Below are positions 34,078 through 43,100 of a stretch of DNA of 64,000 bases, piece after piece; within the stretch, counting starts at the first letter, position 1, and each line of letters begins with the position of its first letter. The stretch covers positions 310,001-374,000 of the forward strand of contig JAHBYA010000003.1 in assembly GCA_019636195.1 (NCBI GenBank), written 5' to 3'. A program made the position numbers and the translations under genes. Under the pieces are notes generated by a model, which had not been told where the DNA came from, searched no databases, and worked only from the letters and a program-made list of their open reading frames with translations. The DNA is from Planctomycetota bacterium (GTDB taxonomy: Bacteria; Planctomycetota; UBA8742; UBA2392).

Positions 34078-35832
34078 CTACTTCACTGCTGCCGGCTGTT
34101 TGCCTTGTTCAATCTTGTAGTAGCTGTTGGCCTTGATCGGGCCGAGCTTCTGTTCGGCGTGCTGCTTGTTGGGCCAGACAATCCGCACCGCATCGGCCTG
34201 TTTGGCCGCGCCCAGGCCGATGTGAATCGTGCGCGGGCTGTGCGGCGCAAATTGCCCGCTGCCGCCGGTTACCTGAAACATGCGCGTAGTCTTGCCCACA
34301 GTCACCCACACCAGCGCGCCCACCGCGTCGCGGTTGGTGTCCTTGCCGTTGCCGACCACGTCCAGCGCCAGCCAGTTGTTGCCGTTGGGCTTGTTGCGGA
34401 AGATTGAAAGCTGGTGGTGGGGCAGGTCTTTGGTCTCCGGAATGCGGTCCGGCCAGCGGTACTGCGCGACCGCGATGTCCACGAAGCCGTCGCGGTCAAA
34501 GTCGGCTATGCTGAGCCCGTGGCTTGAAAGCATGTGCAGGCCGTACTCGACGGTGGCGTCCATGAACTTGCCGTCTTGCCCCTGCTTCCATAGTTTCAGC
34601 CCCACGCCGGGATAGCTGGTGGCGCTGGTCAGCAGGTCAAGGCGGCCGTCGTTGTCCACGTCGATCCAGGCCGCGTATGTGTCGCCCCAGTTGTCGTCCA
34701 GTGCGGGCGGCGCGCGGTCAATCAGGTCAAGCCGCTGCTTGAACTTGTAGCCGTGCGCGGGCCCGAGGTTTTCATAGATCGCCGAAAGGTCGCTGGAGGG
34801 CCCGGCCCAGCCGTGGGCGATCTCGGCGCAGAACACGTCCATGTCGCCATCGTTGTCGAAGTCGCCGGGCGCCATGTCGAAAGTGTTGCCGTTGGCGCGC
34901 CACGCGGGCTCGGCGCGCTGGCGCCCGCCGGGATACTTGCCGTCGCGCTGTTCGTCACCGTCAAGGCCGATCTTGTCCGCCACGTGCTCAAACGTGCCGT
35001 CGCCCTTGTTGCGGAACACCAGGTTCCATTGACGCCCGTAGGCGGGCACAAAGATGTCCATGAAGCCGTCGTTGTCGTAGTCAAATGCTCCGCAGCCGTA
35101 GGCAGGCCGCGACCACAGACCTTCGCCGCCGGGCTTGCCCGCTGTTTCAAGCTTTGCGGGGCCGGTCACGATCACAAAGCCGCCCTTGCCGTCGCCTTGG
35201 TACAGCTCGCTTTGAAAGCAGTCGTAAGAACGGCCGTAGTCCGAGTACCAGTTGGCCACATAGGCGTCCAGCTTGCCGTCAAGGTTGAAGTCAAGCCACG
35301 ACACCGAACTCGTGGTCTTTGAGGGCTCCGCCAGCCAAGGGTTGTGTTCGGGTTTGACAAAACTGAACCCGCCTTTGCCGTCATTCAACATCAGCTCGGT
35401 GCGGTCGATGAAGGTGCCGTCGGCGCCCTTGGGTTGCTTCATGTTGTAGTGCGCGCCGGTAAACAGGTCCTGGTCGCCGTCGTTGTCAACGTCGGCGGCG
35501 CTGGCAAAGCCGCTGACGCGGCCGCCTTCAATCTTGCCGTCACGGTTGCGGAACGGCGCGGCGTCAGGCGGCAGAAAGCCCTTGCCTTTGTCGTTGATCA
35601 GCACCCAGCCGTTGTTGCGGATGCTCTGGCCGTGGCCGTGCACAATCAGGTCCGGGTAGCCGTCGCCGTTGACGTCGGCCCATGCCGTGCGCGTAACGAC
35701 CAGCGCATCAAGGCCTACCTCTTTGCACAGCTTGGTAAACACGGGCGCGGGCTTGCCGGTGTCTTGGGCGATCGGCTGGTAGCTTGCGGCAAGCAGCACA
35801 GCCACGGCTGCGGGCAGGTACAGGTATCGCAT
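34078..35832 (-). CDS. Secreted CRTAC1-like FG-GAP/VCBS repeat protein with ASPIC/UnbV C-terminus
   Basis: A 584-residue exported protein (signal ending about residue 22). It holds at least six FG-GAP/VCBS blades with calcium loops of the form DxNxDGxxD: DVNGDGYPDL, DVDNDGDQDL, DFNLDGKLDA, DYDNDGFMDI, DFDNDGDMDV, DVDNDGRLDL, DFDRDGFVDI. This predicts a seven-bladed propeller. The C-terminal ~90 residues (NNWLALDVVGNGKDTNRDAVGALVWV ... AVRIVWPN) are the ASPIC/UnbV domain usual in this family. Such proteins are abundant in Planctomycetota and Acidobacteria; their ligands are unknown. Start ATG has AAGGAG upstream. It converges on fdhA with a 10-base gap. Confidence 0.9.
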   Translation of the reverse strand: MRYLYLPAAVAVLLAASYQPIAQDTGKPAPVFTKLCKEVGLDALVVTRTAWADVNGDGYPDLIVHGHGQSIRNNGWVLINDKGKGFLPPDAAPFRNRDGKIEGGRVSGFASAADVDNDGDQDLFTGAHYNMKQPKGADGTFIDRTELMLNDGKGGFSFVKPEHNPWLAEPSKTTSSVSWLDFNLDGKLDAYVANWYSDYGRSYDCFQSELYQGDGKGGFVIVTGPAKLETAGKPGGEGLWSRPAYGCGAFDYDNDGFMDIFVPAYGRQWNLVFRNKGDGTFEHVADKIGLDGDEQRDGKYPGGRQRAEPAWRANGNTFDMAPGDFDNDGDMDVFCAEIAHGWAGPSSDLSAIYENLGPAHGYKFKQRLDLIDRAPPALDDNWGDTYAAWIDVDNDGRLDLLTSATSYPGVGLKLWKQGQDGKFMDATVEYGLHMLSSHGLSIADFDRDGFVDIAVAQYRWPDRIPETKDLPHHQLSIFRNKPNGNNWLALDVVGNGKDTNRDAVGALVWVTVGKTTRMFQVTGGSGQFAPHSPRTIHIGLGAAKQADAVRIVWPNKQHAEQKLGPIKANSYYKIEQGKQPAAVK

Positions 35833-35882
35833 GCGTCTCCTTTGTACGGCAGTTTCGGGAGTCAGGGGGCGCGCGCCAAGAC

Positions 35883-35924
35883 AAATCGGAAAGGGGTGCG
35901 CCGCTGCGCACCCCTTTCTGATTT
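35883..35924. terminator. Strong 19-bp hairpin in a divergent region
   Basis: 35883-35901 pairs with 35906-35924 (one G-U) around loop CGCT; the stem ends CTTTCTGATTT. It looks like an intrinsic terminator but follows no annotated gene, so it may end a small transcript or block read-through from one of the divergent promoters. Confidence 0.7.
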
Positions 35925-36042
35925 GAAGGTGAAGACTGGCAGTGCTGGGCTCACGGCCTTTTCTTCACCTTCGGTTCGGGTAACTGTGTCGCGGTGGAGT
36001 CGGGATTCCCCACCCGCGACAAACACAAGTATGCCGTGTGCC

Positions 36043-36098
36043 TGCTAAACAGCAAGCATTGCAAGAAACAAATGTAAAAGTAAACTTGCTAAATGACA
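36043..36098 (+). promoter_or_regulatory. Pair of operator-like repeats before the CI-type regulator
   Basis: TGCTAAACAGCA (36043-36054, a perfect TGCT/AGCA dyad) and TGCTAAATGACA (36087-36098) have starts 44 bases apart, about four helical turns. They lie in the only A+T-rich stretch upstream of the repressor gene and are natural candidates for its binding sites. Confidence 0.4.
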
Positions 36099-36195
36099 AG
36101 ATCGCTTGGCCTGCTTGCGTTTCGAAAAGCCGGCTGGGATTGGCTGATTCTAGCGGCTTTGGGAACAGGGGACAGGGGCCAGGGCGGCACACCAG

Positions 36196-36233
36196 ACCCG
36201 GAACTCGGTACCCGGAACTCGGAACCCGGAACC
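36196..36233 (+). repeat. 14-bp tandem repeat (ACCCGGAACTCGGW), 2.7 copies
   Basis: Units at 36196-36209 and 36210-36223 differ only in the last base; a partial third unit ends just before the repressor ATG 36238. A similar GGGAACTCGGAACTCG string occurs at 63524-63539 before the CoA-transferase gene. Confidence 0.7.
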
Positions 36234-36237
36234 AACT

Positions 36238-37710
36238 ATGGACACCAACTCCGGCATTGCTTCGCGCATCACTGAACTGGTGGACCGCTTCTCGCAGGCC
36301 ACTATCGCCCGCGCTTGCGGCGTCAACGAGTCCAGCGTCTTTCACTACCAGCGCGGGCGGCGCGTGCCCGCCGACTTCTGCGTCAAGCTCTCCGAGTCCA
36401 TGGGCATCAACCTGAACTGGCTGCTCACCGGCACCGGCGCGCCCGAAGCCGGCGAAACCCGCCTGCAAGCCGACGCCATGGGCGAAGGCCTTGAGCGCAT
36501 GGTGCGCATTCTGGGTGCGCTGGAAACAGAGGCGGTGGGGGCGCTGAAGCAATCTCCCGCGGCGCCGCGGTTTGAGCGCCTGAACAACATGCTCAAGTCG
36601 TGGGACGAAACCCAGCAGCGCCTGAACGACAAGCTGTTGCCGGTGGCGGACCGGCTGGTGGCGTCAATGACTGACGCCATGGAGCGCAACAACCTGATCC
36701 GTGCCGCCGACCTCAAGCCCGGGCTTGAGTACCTGAAGCGATTCGACCTGCCGCCAGAGGCGATCAACCGCATTGACCTCACGCTCAGCCGGTTCGCGTT
36801 TCTTGACCTCGACTATGAACGCGACTTTGAGCTGCGCCAGAAGATCTTGTGGCGCTACCTGGTAGATGGCGGCAGCGATCCCCGCCGCGTGCAGGAGTAC
36901 GCCTTTGCCGTTGTCCACTCAGCCTACGGCATCGGCCGCTACACCGAGGCCGTGATGATGGCTGACGGCGTGCTGGCCGCCACGCGCATGGTGCCGCAGG
37001 GCGACCCGCACCACATACGTTTGCGGCTGGTGCGCGCGTCTTCGCTGGTTGAGCTTGGCCGGATCAGCGAGGCGGTAAGCGAAATGTCCGATGCAATCCC
37101 GCGCCTGCCGGCCGCCACACGCGACCGCTTTTGGGGCCTGCATATGCGCACGCTGGCGCTGGCGGGGGCGATGCGCGTGCAGGACGCGTTTGCGATCATT
37201 GAAGGCTACGGCTACGCGCAGGACGATACCGCGCTGTTTACGCTGGCAATGCTGGACAGCGACGAGCCCCTGCTCAAGCGTGCCCTGAAGTTCGCCGAAA
37301 AAACCGGCGCCTTGCACCCTGACCCCACCCAGCCGACCAACGCATTGCACGCGCAATGCCTGCTGCAGGCCAAGGGTGGCGACGGCAAGGGTGCGGTCAA
37401 GCGCTGGCTTGAGGCGGTGGAGAAGGGCCGTGCACGGCTGAGCGGCCTGAGTTTCTATGAAGTTGAGTTGCTGCACGCCGGCGGAGATGAAAAGGGCGCG
37501 CGCGCCAAGCTGCGCCAGCATTGGAAGGCCTGGGACGAGGGCACGCCCATGCCGCGCAGTGTGTTTCAGCAGGCGACCGTGTACCGGGAGACATTGCAGC
37601 TGGAGCCCGCAGACAGCGCGCTTCATGGCCGCGCCCGCGCCTGGCTGCGCCGCAAGTCGCGCCAGGGCTACGCGCTGTTGCGTCAATGGTTGCGCGACGA
37701 CCAGGGCTGA
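36238..37710 (+). CDS. CI-repressor-type HTH regulator with helical-repeat body
   Basis: A 490-residue protein. Residues ~8-65 fit the phage CI repressor helix-turn-helix (FSQATIARACGVNESSVFHY, then INLNWLLTGTGAP, a typical end of that domain). The remaining ~400 residues are amphipathic helices with TPR-like periodicity (ARASSLVELGRISEAVSEMS-type pairs: RLRLVRASSLVELGRISEAV, LHAQCLLQAKGGDGKGAVKR), so a protein- or peptide-sensing body is likely, as in RRNPP-type regulators. No protease domain. The target may be its own promoter, given the repeats upstream, or the divergent CRTAC1-like gene. Confidence 0.8.
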   Translation: MDTNSGIASRITELVDRFSQATIARACGVNESSVFHYQRGRRVPADFCVKLSESMGINLNWLLTGTGAPEAGETRLQADAMGEGLERMVRILGALETEAVGALKQSPAAPRFERLNNMLKSWDETQQRLNDKLLPVADRLVASMTDAMERNNLIRAADLKPGLEYLKRFDLPPEAINRIDLTLSRFAFLDLDYERDFELRQKILWRYLVDGGSDPRRVQEYAFAVVHSAYGIGRYTEAVMMADGVLAATRMVPQGDPHHIRLRLVRASSLVELGRISEAVSEMSDAIPRLPAATRDRFWGLHMRTLALAGAMRVQDAFAIIEGYGYAQDDTALFTLAMLDSDEPLLKRALKFAEKTGALHPDPTQPTNALHAQCLLQAKGGDGKGAVKRWLEAVEKGRARLSGLSFYEVELLHAGGDEKGARAKLRQHWKAWDEGTPMPRSVFQQATVYRETLQLEPADSALHGRARAWLRRKSRQGYALLRQWLRDDQG

Positions 37711-37774
37711 CGCGAGTGCCGGTTTCTTTGTGTGGGCGACCAAGGCACAATGACGCGACAATCCGGAGGCCGTG

Positions 37775-38653
37775 ATGCGCTACTTGTCGATCGCCTTGTT
37801 GATCATGATGCTGGCCGGCTGTTCCTCGACCGTGCATCACCACCATGAAAGCGAGCCGCAGGTCGAGAACGACAAGCCGCAGCCTAAGCCGGAATCGGAG
37901 CCCAAGCCCCAGCCCAAGCCCAAGCCCAAACCGGAACCGAAGCCCGAGCCCAAGCCCGAGCCCAAACCGGAACCGAAGCCGGAGCCAAAGCCGGAGCCCA
38001 AACCGGAACCGAAGCCCGAGCCCAAGCCCGAGCCCAAACCGGAACCGAAGCCGGAGCCAAAGCCGGAGCCCAAACCGGAACCGAAACCCGAACCCAAGCC
38101 CGAGCCCGGGCCGGACCTGCATCAGAAGTACGTCGATGAGTTCATCAGCGCGGTCAAGGACAAGACGTACCAACTTGAGAAGAGCAAGTCCTACAAGCAC
38201 TGGCAGAGCGAGTTGAAGCACTGGCAGGACAAGTACGAGAAGGTGAAAGAGTCGCGCAAGAACAAGGAAAAGAACCTCGAGAAGGAATGGGCCGATTGCA
38301 TCAAGGCGTGGTACGAGGCCCGCTACGCGCTGGCACTGTTCCTGCACCTGCATACGCGCGACGCCAACTTCATGCCGGTGTTCATTCATGAGCGCAGCGA
38401 GGTTGAGTCGCTGCCGGAAAGCCAGCTGCGTTCCGAGGCATGTCGCCACACCCAAGCGGCCCATGAGCTGGCTGCCGGCGACAGCGCCGAGCTGAACCGC
38501 TTTCGCACCGACGCGCTGAAGTACGACAAGGTCGCCAGCGACGTGCACACGGACAAGAAGTGGGAAAAGACCTTCGGCGACGCCAAGAAGAAGTTCGAGG
38601 GTGCGGCAAGCGGCAAGTTCGAGGACAAGGACCTGCGCAGCTATAAGGACTGA
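37775..38653 (+). CDS. Lipoprotein with a long Lys-Pro-Glu-Pro repeat
   Basis: A 292-residue protein with GGAGG at 37765-37769 before ATG 37775. Lipobox MMLAGC (Cys15), then a His run and ~75 residues of (K-P-E-P)n, a stiff polyproline-type rod. The C-terminal ~175 residues are charged and helical, with a coiled-coil-like part ([20 protein letters not shown]). Such KPEP rods often span the periplasm or wall (TonB-like spacers); here the lipid anchor at one end and helical head at the other suggest an envelope tether. The repeat is also a near-perfect DNA tandem repeat. Confidence 0.85.
   Translation: MRYLSIALLIMMLAGCSSTVHHHHESEPQVENDKPQPKPESEPKPQPKPKPKPEPKPEPKPEPKPEPKPEPKPEPKPEPKPEPKPEPKPEPKPEPKPEPKPEPKPEPKPEPGPDLHQKYVDEFISAVKDKTYQLEKSKSYKHWQSELKHWQDKYEKVKESRKNKEKNLEKEWADCIKAWYEARYALALFLHLHTRDANFMPVFIHERSEVESLPESQLRSEACRHTQAAHELAAGDSAELNRFRTDALKYDKVASDVHTDKKWEKTFGDAKKKFEGAASGKFEDKDLRSYKD
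37928..38100 (+). repeat. 72-bp tandem repeat inside the KPEP coding region
   Basis: 37928-37999 and 38000-38071 are identical 72-bp units, each made of two diverged 36-bp halves, and a partial third follows from 38072. The length of the rod could change by slippage or recombination. Confidence 0.88.
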
Positions 38654-38669
38654 AGCCCGGTCGAATACA

Positions 38670-38698
38670 CTTGACCTGTCAAGGCGGGGTGTTACACT
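38670..38698 (+). promoter_or_regulatory. Promoter with operator palindrome upstream of the RIO1 leader
   Basis: TTGACC (38671-38676), 16-base spacer, TACACT (38693-38698). The -35 is embedded in the perfect palindrome CTTGAC-CT-GTCAAG (38670-38683), so a repressor bound there would block the polymerase. Confidence 0.55.
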
Positions 38699-38727
38699 TA
38701 CCGCCGCAGCACAGTTCAGGAGGTTCC

Positions 38728-38760
38728 ATGTCGCCCATTGTCGAGAACATCAAGGCTTAG
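38728..38760 (+). CDS. Decapeptide minigene (leader peptide candidate)
   Basis: AGGAGG at 38719-38724 is followed by ATG and ten codons (MSPIVENIKA) ending in TAG. It begins about 30 bases after a good promoter and is followed by a 9-bp hairpin (38789-38811), then the RIO1 gene. Reads like a translated leader; the frame continues after the TAG for some 50 codons with poorer codon bias, so a small pseudogene is an alternative. Confidence 0.4.
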   Translation: MSPIVENIKA

Positions 38761-38788
38761 GCGCGGGACCGCTTACTCAACAACCTTG

Positions 38789-38811
38789 AGGCCGGTCCGC
38801 GCGACCGGCCT
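38789..38811 (+). terminator. Hairpin in the RIO1 leader
   Basis: AGGCCGGTC / GACCGGCCT, perfect 9-bp stem with loop CGCGC, followed by TTGCCCATTT. Position between the minigene and the kinase gene suits attenuation, though the U-run is poor. Confidence 0.5.
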
Positions 38812-38908
38812 TGCCCATTTGACCCCGATGCCGGGGCAGGAGGAGTGCCATGCACACACCGAAGACAGGCAATTCGCGGGGAACTCCCGCAACCACAGGA
38901 ACACTGAA

Positions 38909-39658
38909 ATGGACATCGAAACCAAAGAGGCGCTGGACGGGTTTGTTGACCTGGCGCTGATCACAGAAGTGCTTTACACGGTCAAAAGCGGCAAAGAGGC
39001 CACAGTCTTCGCGTGCAAGGCGCACCCGGACACCGGCGCCGAGTATCTTGCCGCCAAGGTTTACAAGCACCTGAAGCACCGCAGCTTCCGTAATGACGCG
39101 GTGTACCAGGAAAACCGCACGCAGATGTACCACAACACCCGCGTGCGTCGCGCCTACGACAACGGCAGTGAGTTCGGCCTTGAAGTGCACTTCATGCTGT
39201 GGGTCGGCCAGGAATGGGAGCACCTGACCCGGCTGTACAACGCGGGCGTGTATGTGCCGGTGCCGGTAAGGCAGCACAGCCGCGCGATCCTGATGGAGTA
39301 CTTCGGCGATGCGGACGGTCCGAAGCCGTTGCTGCACGCCGCAGACTTGACACGTCAACAGGCACAGGAAGCGTGGCAGCTGGTAAAGGCAAACATCGAG
39401 ATGATGCTGGGCTGCAACCTCGTGCACGGGGATTTGAGCCCGTACAACATTCTGGTGGATGCCGAGTCGCCCTCGGACATGATTCGCATCATTGACCTGC
39501 CGCAGGCGGTGGACGCGCGCTTCAACGCAAGCGCCAGGGACTTGTTGCTGCGCGACGTTGAAACGACGTTTCGGTGGTTCGCCAAGCGGGGCGTGCGCGA
39601 TAACGCCAAGGGCTTTGCCAACGACCTTTGGCGGCGCTTCAAGCGGGCCGAGCTTTAG
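38909..39658 (+). CDS. RIO1-family atypical protein kinase
   Basis: A 249-residue kinase. The P-loop is KSGKEATVFAC, the ATP lysine is in AAKVYKH, the catalytic loop is LVHGDLSPYNILV and the metal-binding loop IIDLPQAVD; the flexible loop after the P-loop (NDAVYQENRT) is typical of RIO1. In archaea and eukaryotes RIO1 acts in small-subunit maturation; the role of bacterial copies is not established. ATG 38909 has AGGA upstream and gives a domain-complete protein; the frame runs on upstream without support. Expression probably depends on the leader unit before it. Confidence 0.9.
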   Translation: MDIETKEALDGFVDLALITEVLYTVKSGKEATVFACKAHPDTGAEYLAAKVYKHLKHRSFRNDAVYQENRTQMYHNTRVRRAYDNGSEFGLEVHFMLWVGQEWEHLTRLYNAGVYVPVPVRQHSRAILMEYFGDADGPKPLLHAADLTRQQAQEAWQLVKANIEMMLGCNLVHGDLSPYNILVDAESPSDMIRIIDLPQAVDARFNASARDLLLRDVETTFRWFAKRGVRDNAKGFANDLWRRFKRAEL

Positions 39659-40164
39659 CGGTAACCACACAGCTGAAGTTTTCTTCAGCGAACCATGAGG
39701 AGAACGGACGTCTGGAACAACCAGCGGTACCCCAGGGGCGGGCTGTAAACCCGCCCCTCATTCATTTGGGTCGGGTGGTGCGGGGCGATCTTCGCGAATG
39801 ATCTGGAGTGATCAAGCGCATGTTCAGTTGTGGCAACTTATCACATCAGTGCAACACTGATTAGACGTGATTCGTGCTGATCGATCCTGATTGATTCTTG
39901 AAATGCACACCATCTGTCACGACATAGGTCTCATAAACACAAGAAACGACAATAGTTATAGCATATTCTAACTGCACAGTTAGTTAGCGCACCAATTGGC
40001 ACGGGTAGTGCAATGGGTCAGCTGAACAAAGTGACTGGATGGTCAGATATCTGGATGCAACACCAGTCACGGTTCGTTCAGTCTCGAACGAAGGCGAGTT
40101 GGGTCAGCCGCCTTCGCTGCATTTAGACCCGATCAGCGCTAATGGCGCAATTGTGGGGAAGAAC
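39659..40164. other. 506-base intergenic region before the giant surface protein
   Basis: No gene supported. It starts with two terminator-like hairpins for the RIO1 transcript (39672-39689 and 39734-39758). An A+T-richer stretch follows, with two perfect palindromes, ATCAGTG-CAA-CACTGAT (39845-39861) and CTAACTG-CA-CAGTTAG (39968-39983), and a hairpin CGAAGGCG/CGCCTTCG (40089-40116) in the probable 5' leader. Promoter elements of the giant gene must lie here, but no single pair is convincing. Confidence 0.6.
39734..39758 (+). terminator. Terminator hairpin after the RIO1 gene
   Basis: AGGGGCGGG / CCCGCCCCT, perfect 9-bp stem with a seven-base loop, followed by CATTCATTT. A smaller 7-bp stem (39672-39689, loop TTTT) lies 13 bases after the stop. 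Confidence 0.75.
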
Positions 40165-43100
40165 ATGACATCTTCTGGTTTGGTACGCGGCATACTGGGT
40201 TTGTTGCTTGTGGTTGCGGGCAGTTCGCTGGCTGGGCAGTTCACGCTGTCCACGAACTTGACGGGAACAACGTCAACTTCGACCGGCGTCATGATGTTCG
40301 ACATTACGACCCAGGGAAACCAGATCACGGTCACTCGCTTCGATCACAAGCACAACACGGCAGGGGCGATTACCGTTAACGTCTATTACAAGGTTGGCAC
40401 TTGGGTCGGCTTTCGCAACAATGCGGCTGCCTGGACGTTGCACGACACGGTCAACACCACAAGCCCTGCGGTAGGCGGATTTGCCGACGTCACGTTGAAC
40501 ACTCCGCTGGTGCTGCAAGCTGGCACGACCTATGGCATCGCGATCGGCGCCACGACCGGCTCGTCCTATTACAACAGTACGGTCAATGCGAGTGGCTATT
40601 CAGACAGCAACATGACGATCCTGGCGGGCGCGGTGTCCACAGGTCCCTTCACAGGCGGCATTGATGGACGTGAGTGGGCCGGCACAGTCCATTACACCGT
40701 CGGCGGGAACCCTGGCCCGACGCTTTCTCCGGCCACCGGTTCAGGCTTCAGCGGCTCTCGCGTCTATCGCGGCTTCCCGGGCGTCGCGCTTTCGATGGCC
40801 AGCCTTGTGGCCAACGACTTCAACGACCCGAACATCGACATCACTGTCACAGCCGTGAACGCTGCACCGGGCGTGACAGCCCCCGCCAACCAGAGCGGCG
40901 CCGCCGTGCCGGCAACCCTGACCTGGAGCGGTACCCCGACCAATCCCGGAACCTACGTTTACAACGTGACGTTGAACGACGGCAACTCACAGCCGCAGTA
41001 TCAAGTGACGCTGGAGATCGTGCCGCCGCAGGTGTTGCTGGGCAACACGACGACCCTCAACAACACGATCCCCTTCAACACAACCAGTACCCGCTTCCAG
41101 ACCGTCTATACTGCGTCCGAGATCGGCCTGCCCGCGGGCACGCTGATCACCGAGGTCCGGGTTGCCGGCAACATGACCTCAGGCGCTGAGTACCAGAACC
41201 TGCGCCTGCGCATGGCACACTCCAACACCACGCCGAACGCCCTGGTCAATACGTACGCAAACTACATCGGCACGCTTGAGACTGTGCTGGGGCCGGTCAA
41301 CATCATCCCCACGACCCTGCCGATTTCATTGGACGCCCAGTGGTATGTGTTCCCGCTGACCACGCCGTTCGTTTACAACGGCGTGAACGGACTTTGCGTT
41401 GACTGGTCCTACGACAGCCGCATCGGTACTGGCTTCAACATTGGTACGGCTGTACCCAGTGGCGAGCAGGTGCGCGGCCGCCTTTACAACAGCACCGGCA
41501 ACTGGAACTCGGCGACGGGCACCCTCGGCACAACACTGGGCAACTACGGCATCCACATGCTTTGCCTTACGCCGAACAGCGTTGTCCTGAGAAACGTGGG
41601 CACGACCGGCGGTTTGGGCGCGCCCCAGAACGACCTGGTCATGCTTGAGCTTGACGCCGCGGCGCTCACCCAGTCGCGCGGCCTGTTCGCGATGACGGTC
41701 AGCAAGACCGGCAGTGTCAGCGACGGCGCGATTTCGCAGGTGCGGCTGGTCCTGGACAACAACCGCGACGGCCTGGTTGACGGTGGCGACACCGTGCTCG
41801 GCTCAGGCACGTTCAGCTCCGGCCAGGTCACTTTTGCGGGTACGCCGCTGGTGACGATCCCCGACATTTCTGCAAGCCCGTCGGCACGGCTGCTGGTTGC
41901 TGTCAGCTTCGGCGGCTCGCTGTCCGTGGGCGCGGACCTTGAACTTTCCATCAGCTCGCCCTCGCACATCACGCTCAGCGGCGGCCAGGACAACACCGTG
42001 TACCCCATTGAGTCCGGCACGTTCGTGCAGCGCATGTCCGGCTTGTACACGATCAACCAGACCGGGGGCGACTTCACCGACATCGGCGCTGCCTTCGACG
42101 CGTTGGAAGCCAACGGCGTGTCAGGCCCGGTGATCCTTGAGATTACCGACAGCGCTACCTACGTTTCGACGCCTGCCTACAGCCTCGGCATCACCAGCGC
42201 ACAGCCGCTGCCTGCCATGGCGCCGGTGGATGGCGCGTCGGCGACCAACACCATCACGCTGCGTGCAGCCACAGGCCAGACGCCGAAGGTACAGGGCAAC
42301 GCCAACGGCGCAGTGCTGATCGGTTCAGCGGCGGCCACGGCGCAGACAGGTCGCGGCGGCCTTGTCATCAACCAGTCTTACGTCACGGTGGAAGGCCTTG
42401 AAGTCTTCGGCGGCCCGCACTTCGGCATCATGGCCCAGGGCAACGGCACAGTGTTCAATCTGAACACCACAAACATCACGATTCGTCGCTGCAAGGTGTA
42501 CGACATTCCCAACGGCCCGGGCATCGCGCACATGGGCCTGAACAACGGTTTCGCCAATAACTTCCTGGTTGAGCACAACTTCGTTTACAACTGCCTTACG
42601 GCTTCGCTGGCGACCAGCCCGCAGCTTCAGACGCTGACCAACGGCTGCATCACGATCCGCAACGCGGGCCAGGCCAGCAGCATTGTGCGCCACAACACGG
42701 TGATCCACACCAGCACCCTGACCGGCACGGGCGGCATCTACGCGTACTCCAGCAGCACGACCTACGCGCTGCACGACGTGAGCAACAACATCGTCATCAG
42801 CGTGGCAAGCACCATCCCCGCGATCTTCCTGAACTCGGTGACCAGCGCTCCCACAACGGCCAACTTCAACTACTGGTTTGCCAACACGCACTGCAACCAG
42901 GCCACGCTGGCCACGTTCGCGCTGTGGCAGGGCACCGGCCGCGACGCCAGCGGCAGCAACGCCAACCCGTTGCTGATGAGCAGCAGCGCGCCTTATGACC
43001 TGCGGCTTGCACCCAACTCGCCGTGCATTGACCCGGTGGGCCAGACCAGCACCGCCACCATTGACTTCTTCGGCACGACGCGCCCGCAAGGCACGACGGT

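Larger units (their letters stand above)
35833..36237. other. 405-base divergent intergenic region with hairpins and operator-like repeats
   Basis: No gene seen. In order: a 19-bp hairpin (35883-35924), a 10-bp long-loop stem (35925-35934 with 35963-35972), a further imperfect stem near 35990-36020, an A+T-rich stretch with two TGCTAAA operator-like repeats (36043-36054, 36087-36098), and a short G+C-rich tandem repeat (36196-36233) up to the next start. Confidence 0.65.

Noticed and set aside
37397-38548. A 383-codon minus-strand frame rich in Gly/Leu/Phe/Arg
   Set aside because: It is the complement of the KPEP repeat and of the adjacent regulator gene; the plus-strand gene has a ribosome site and lipobox.
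38728-38910. Amber (TAG) read-through joining the decapeptide to the following ~50 codons
   Set aside because: Codon bias falls after the TAG and the stretch contains a perfect hairpin; no sign of pyrrolysine machinery in the window.
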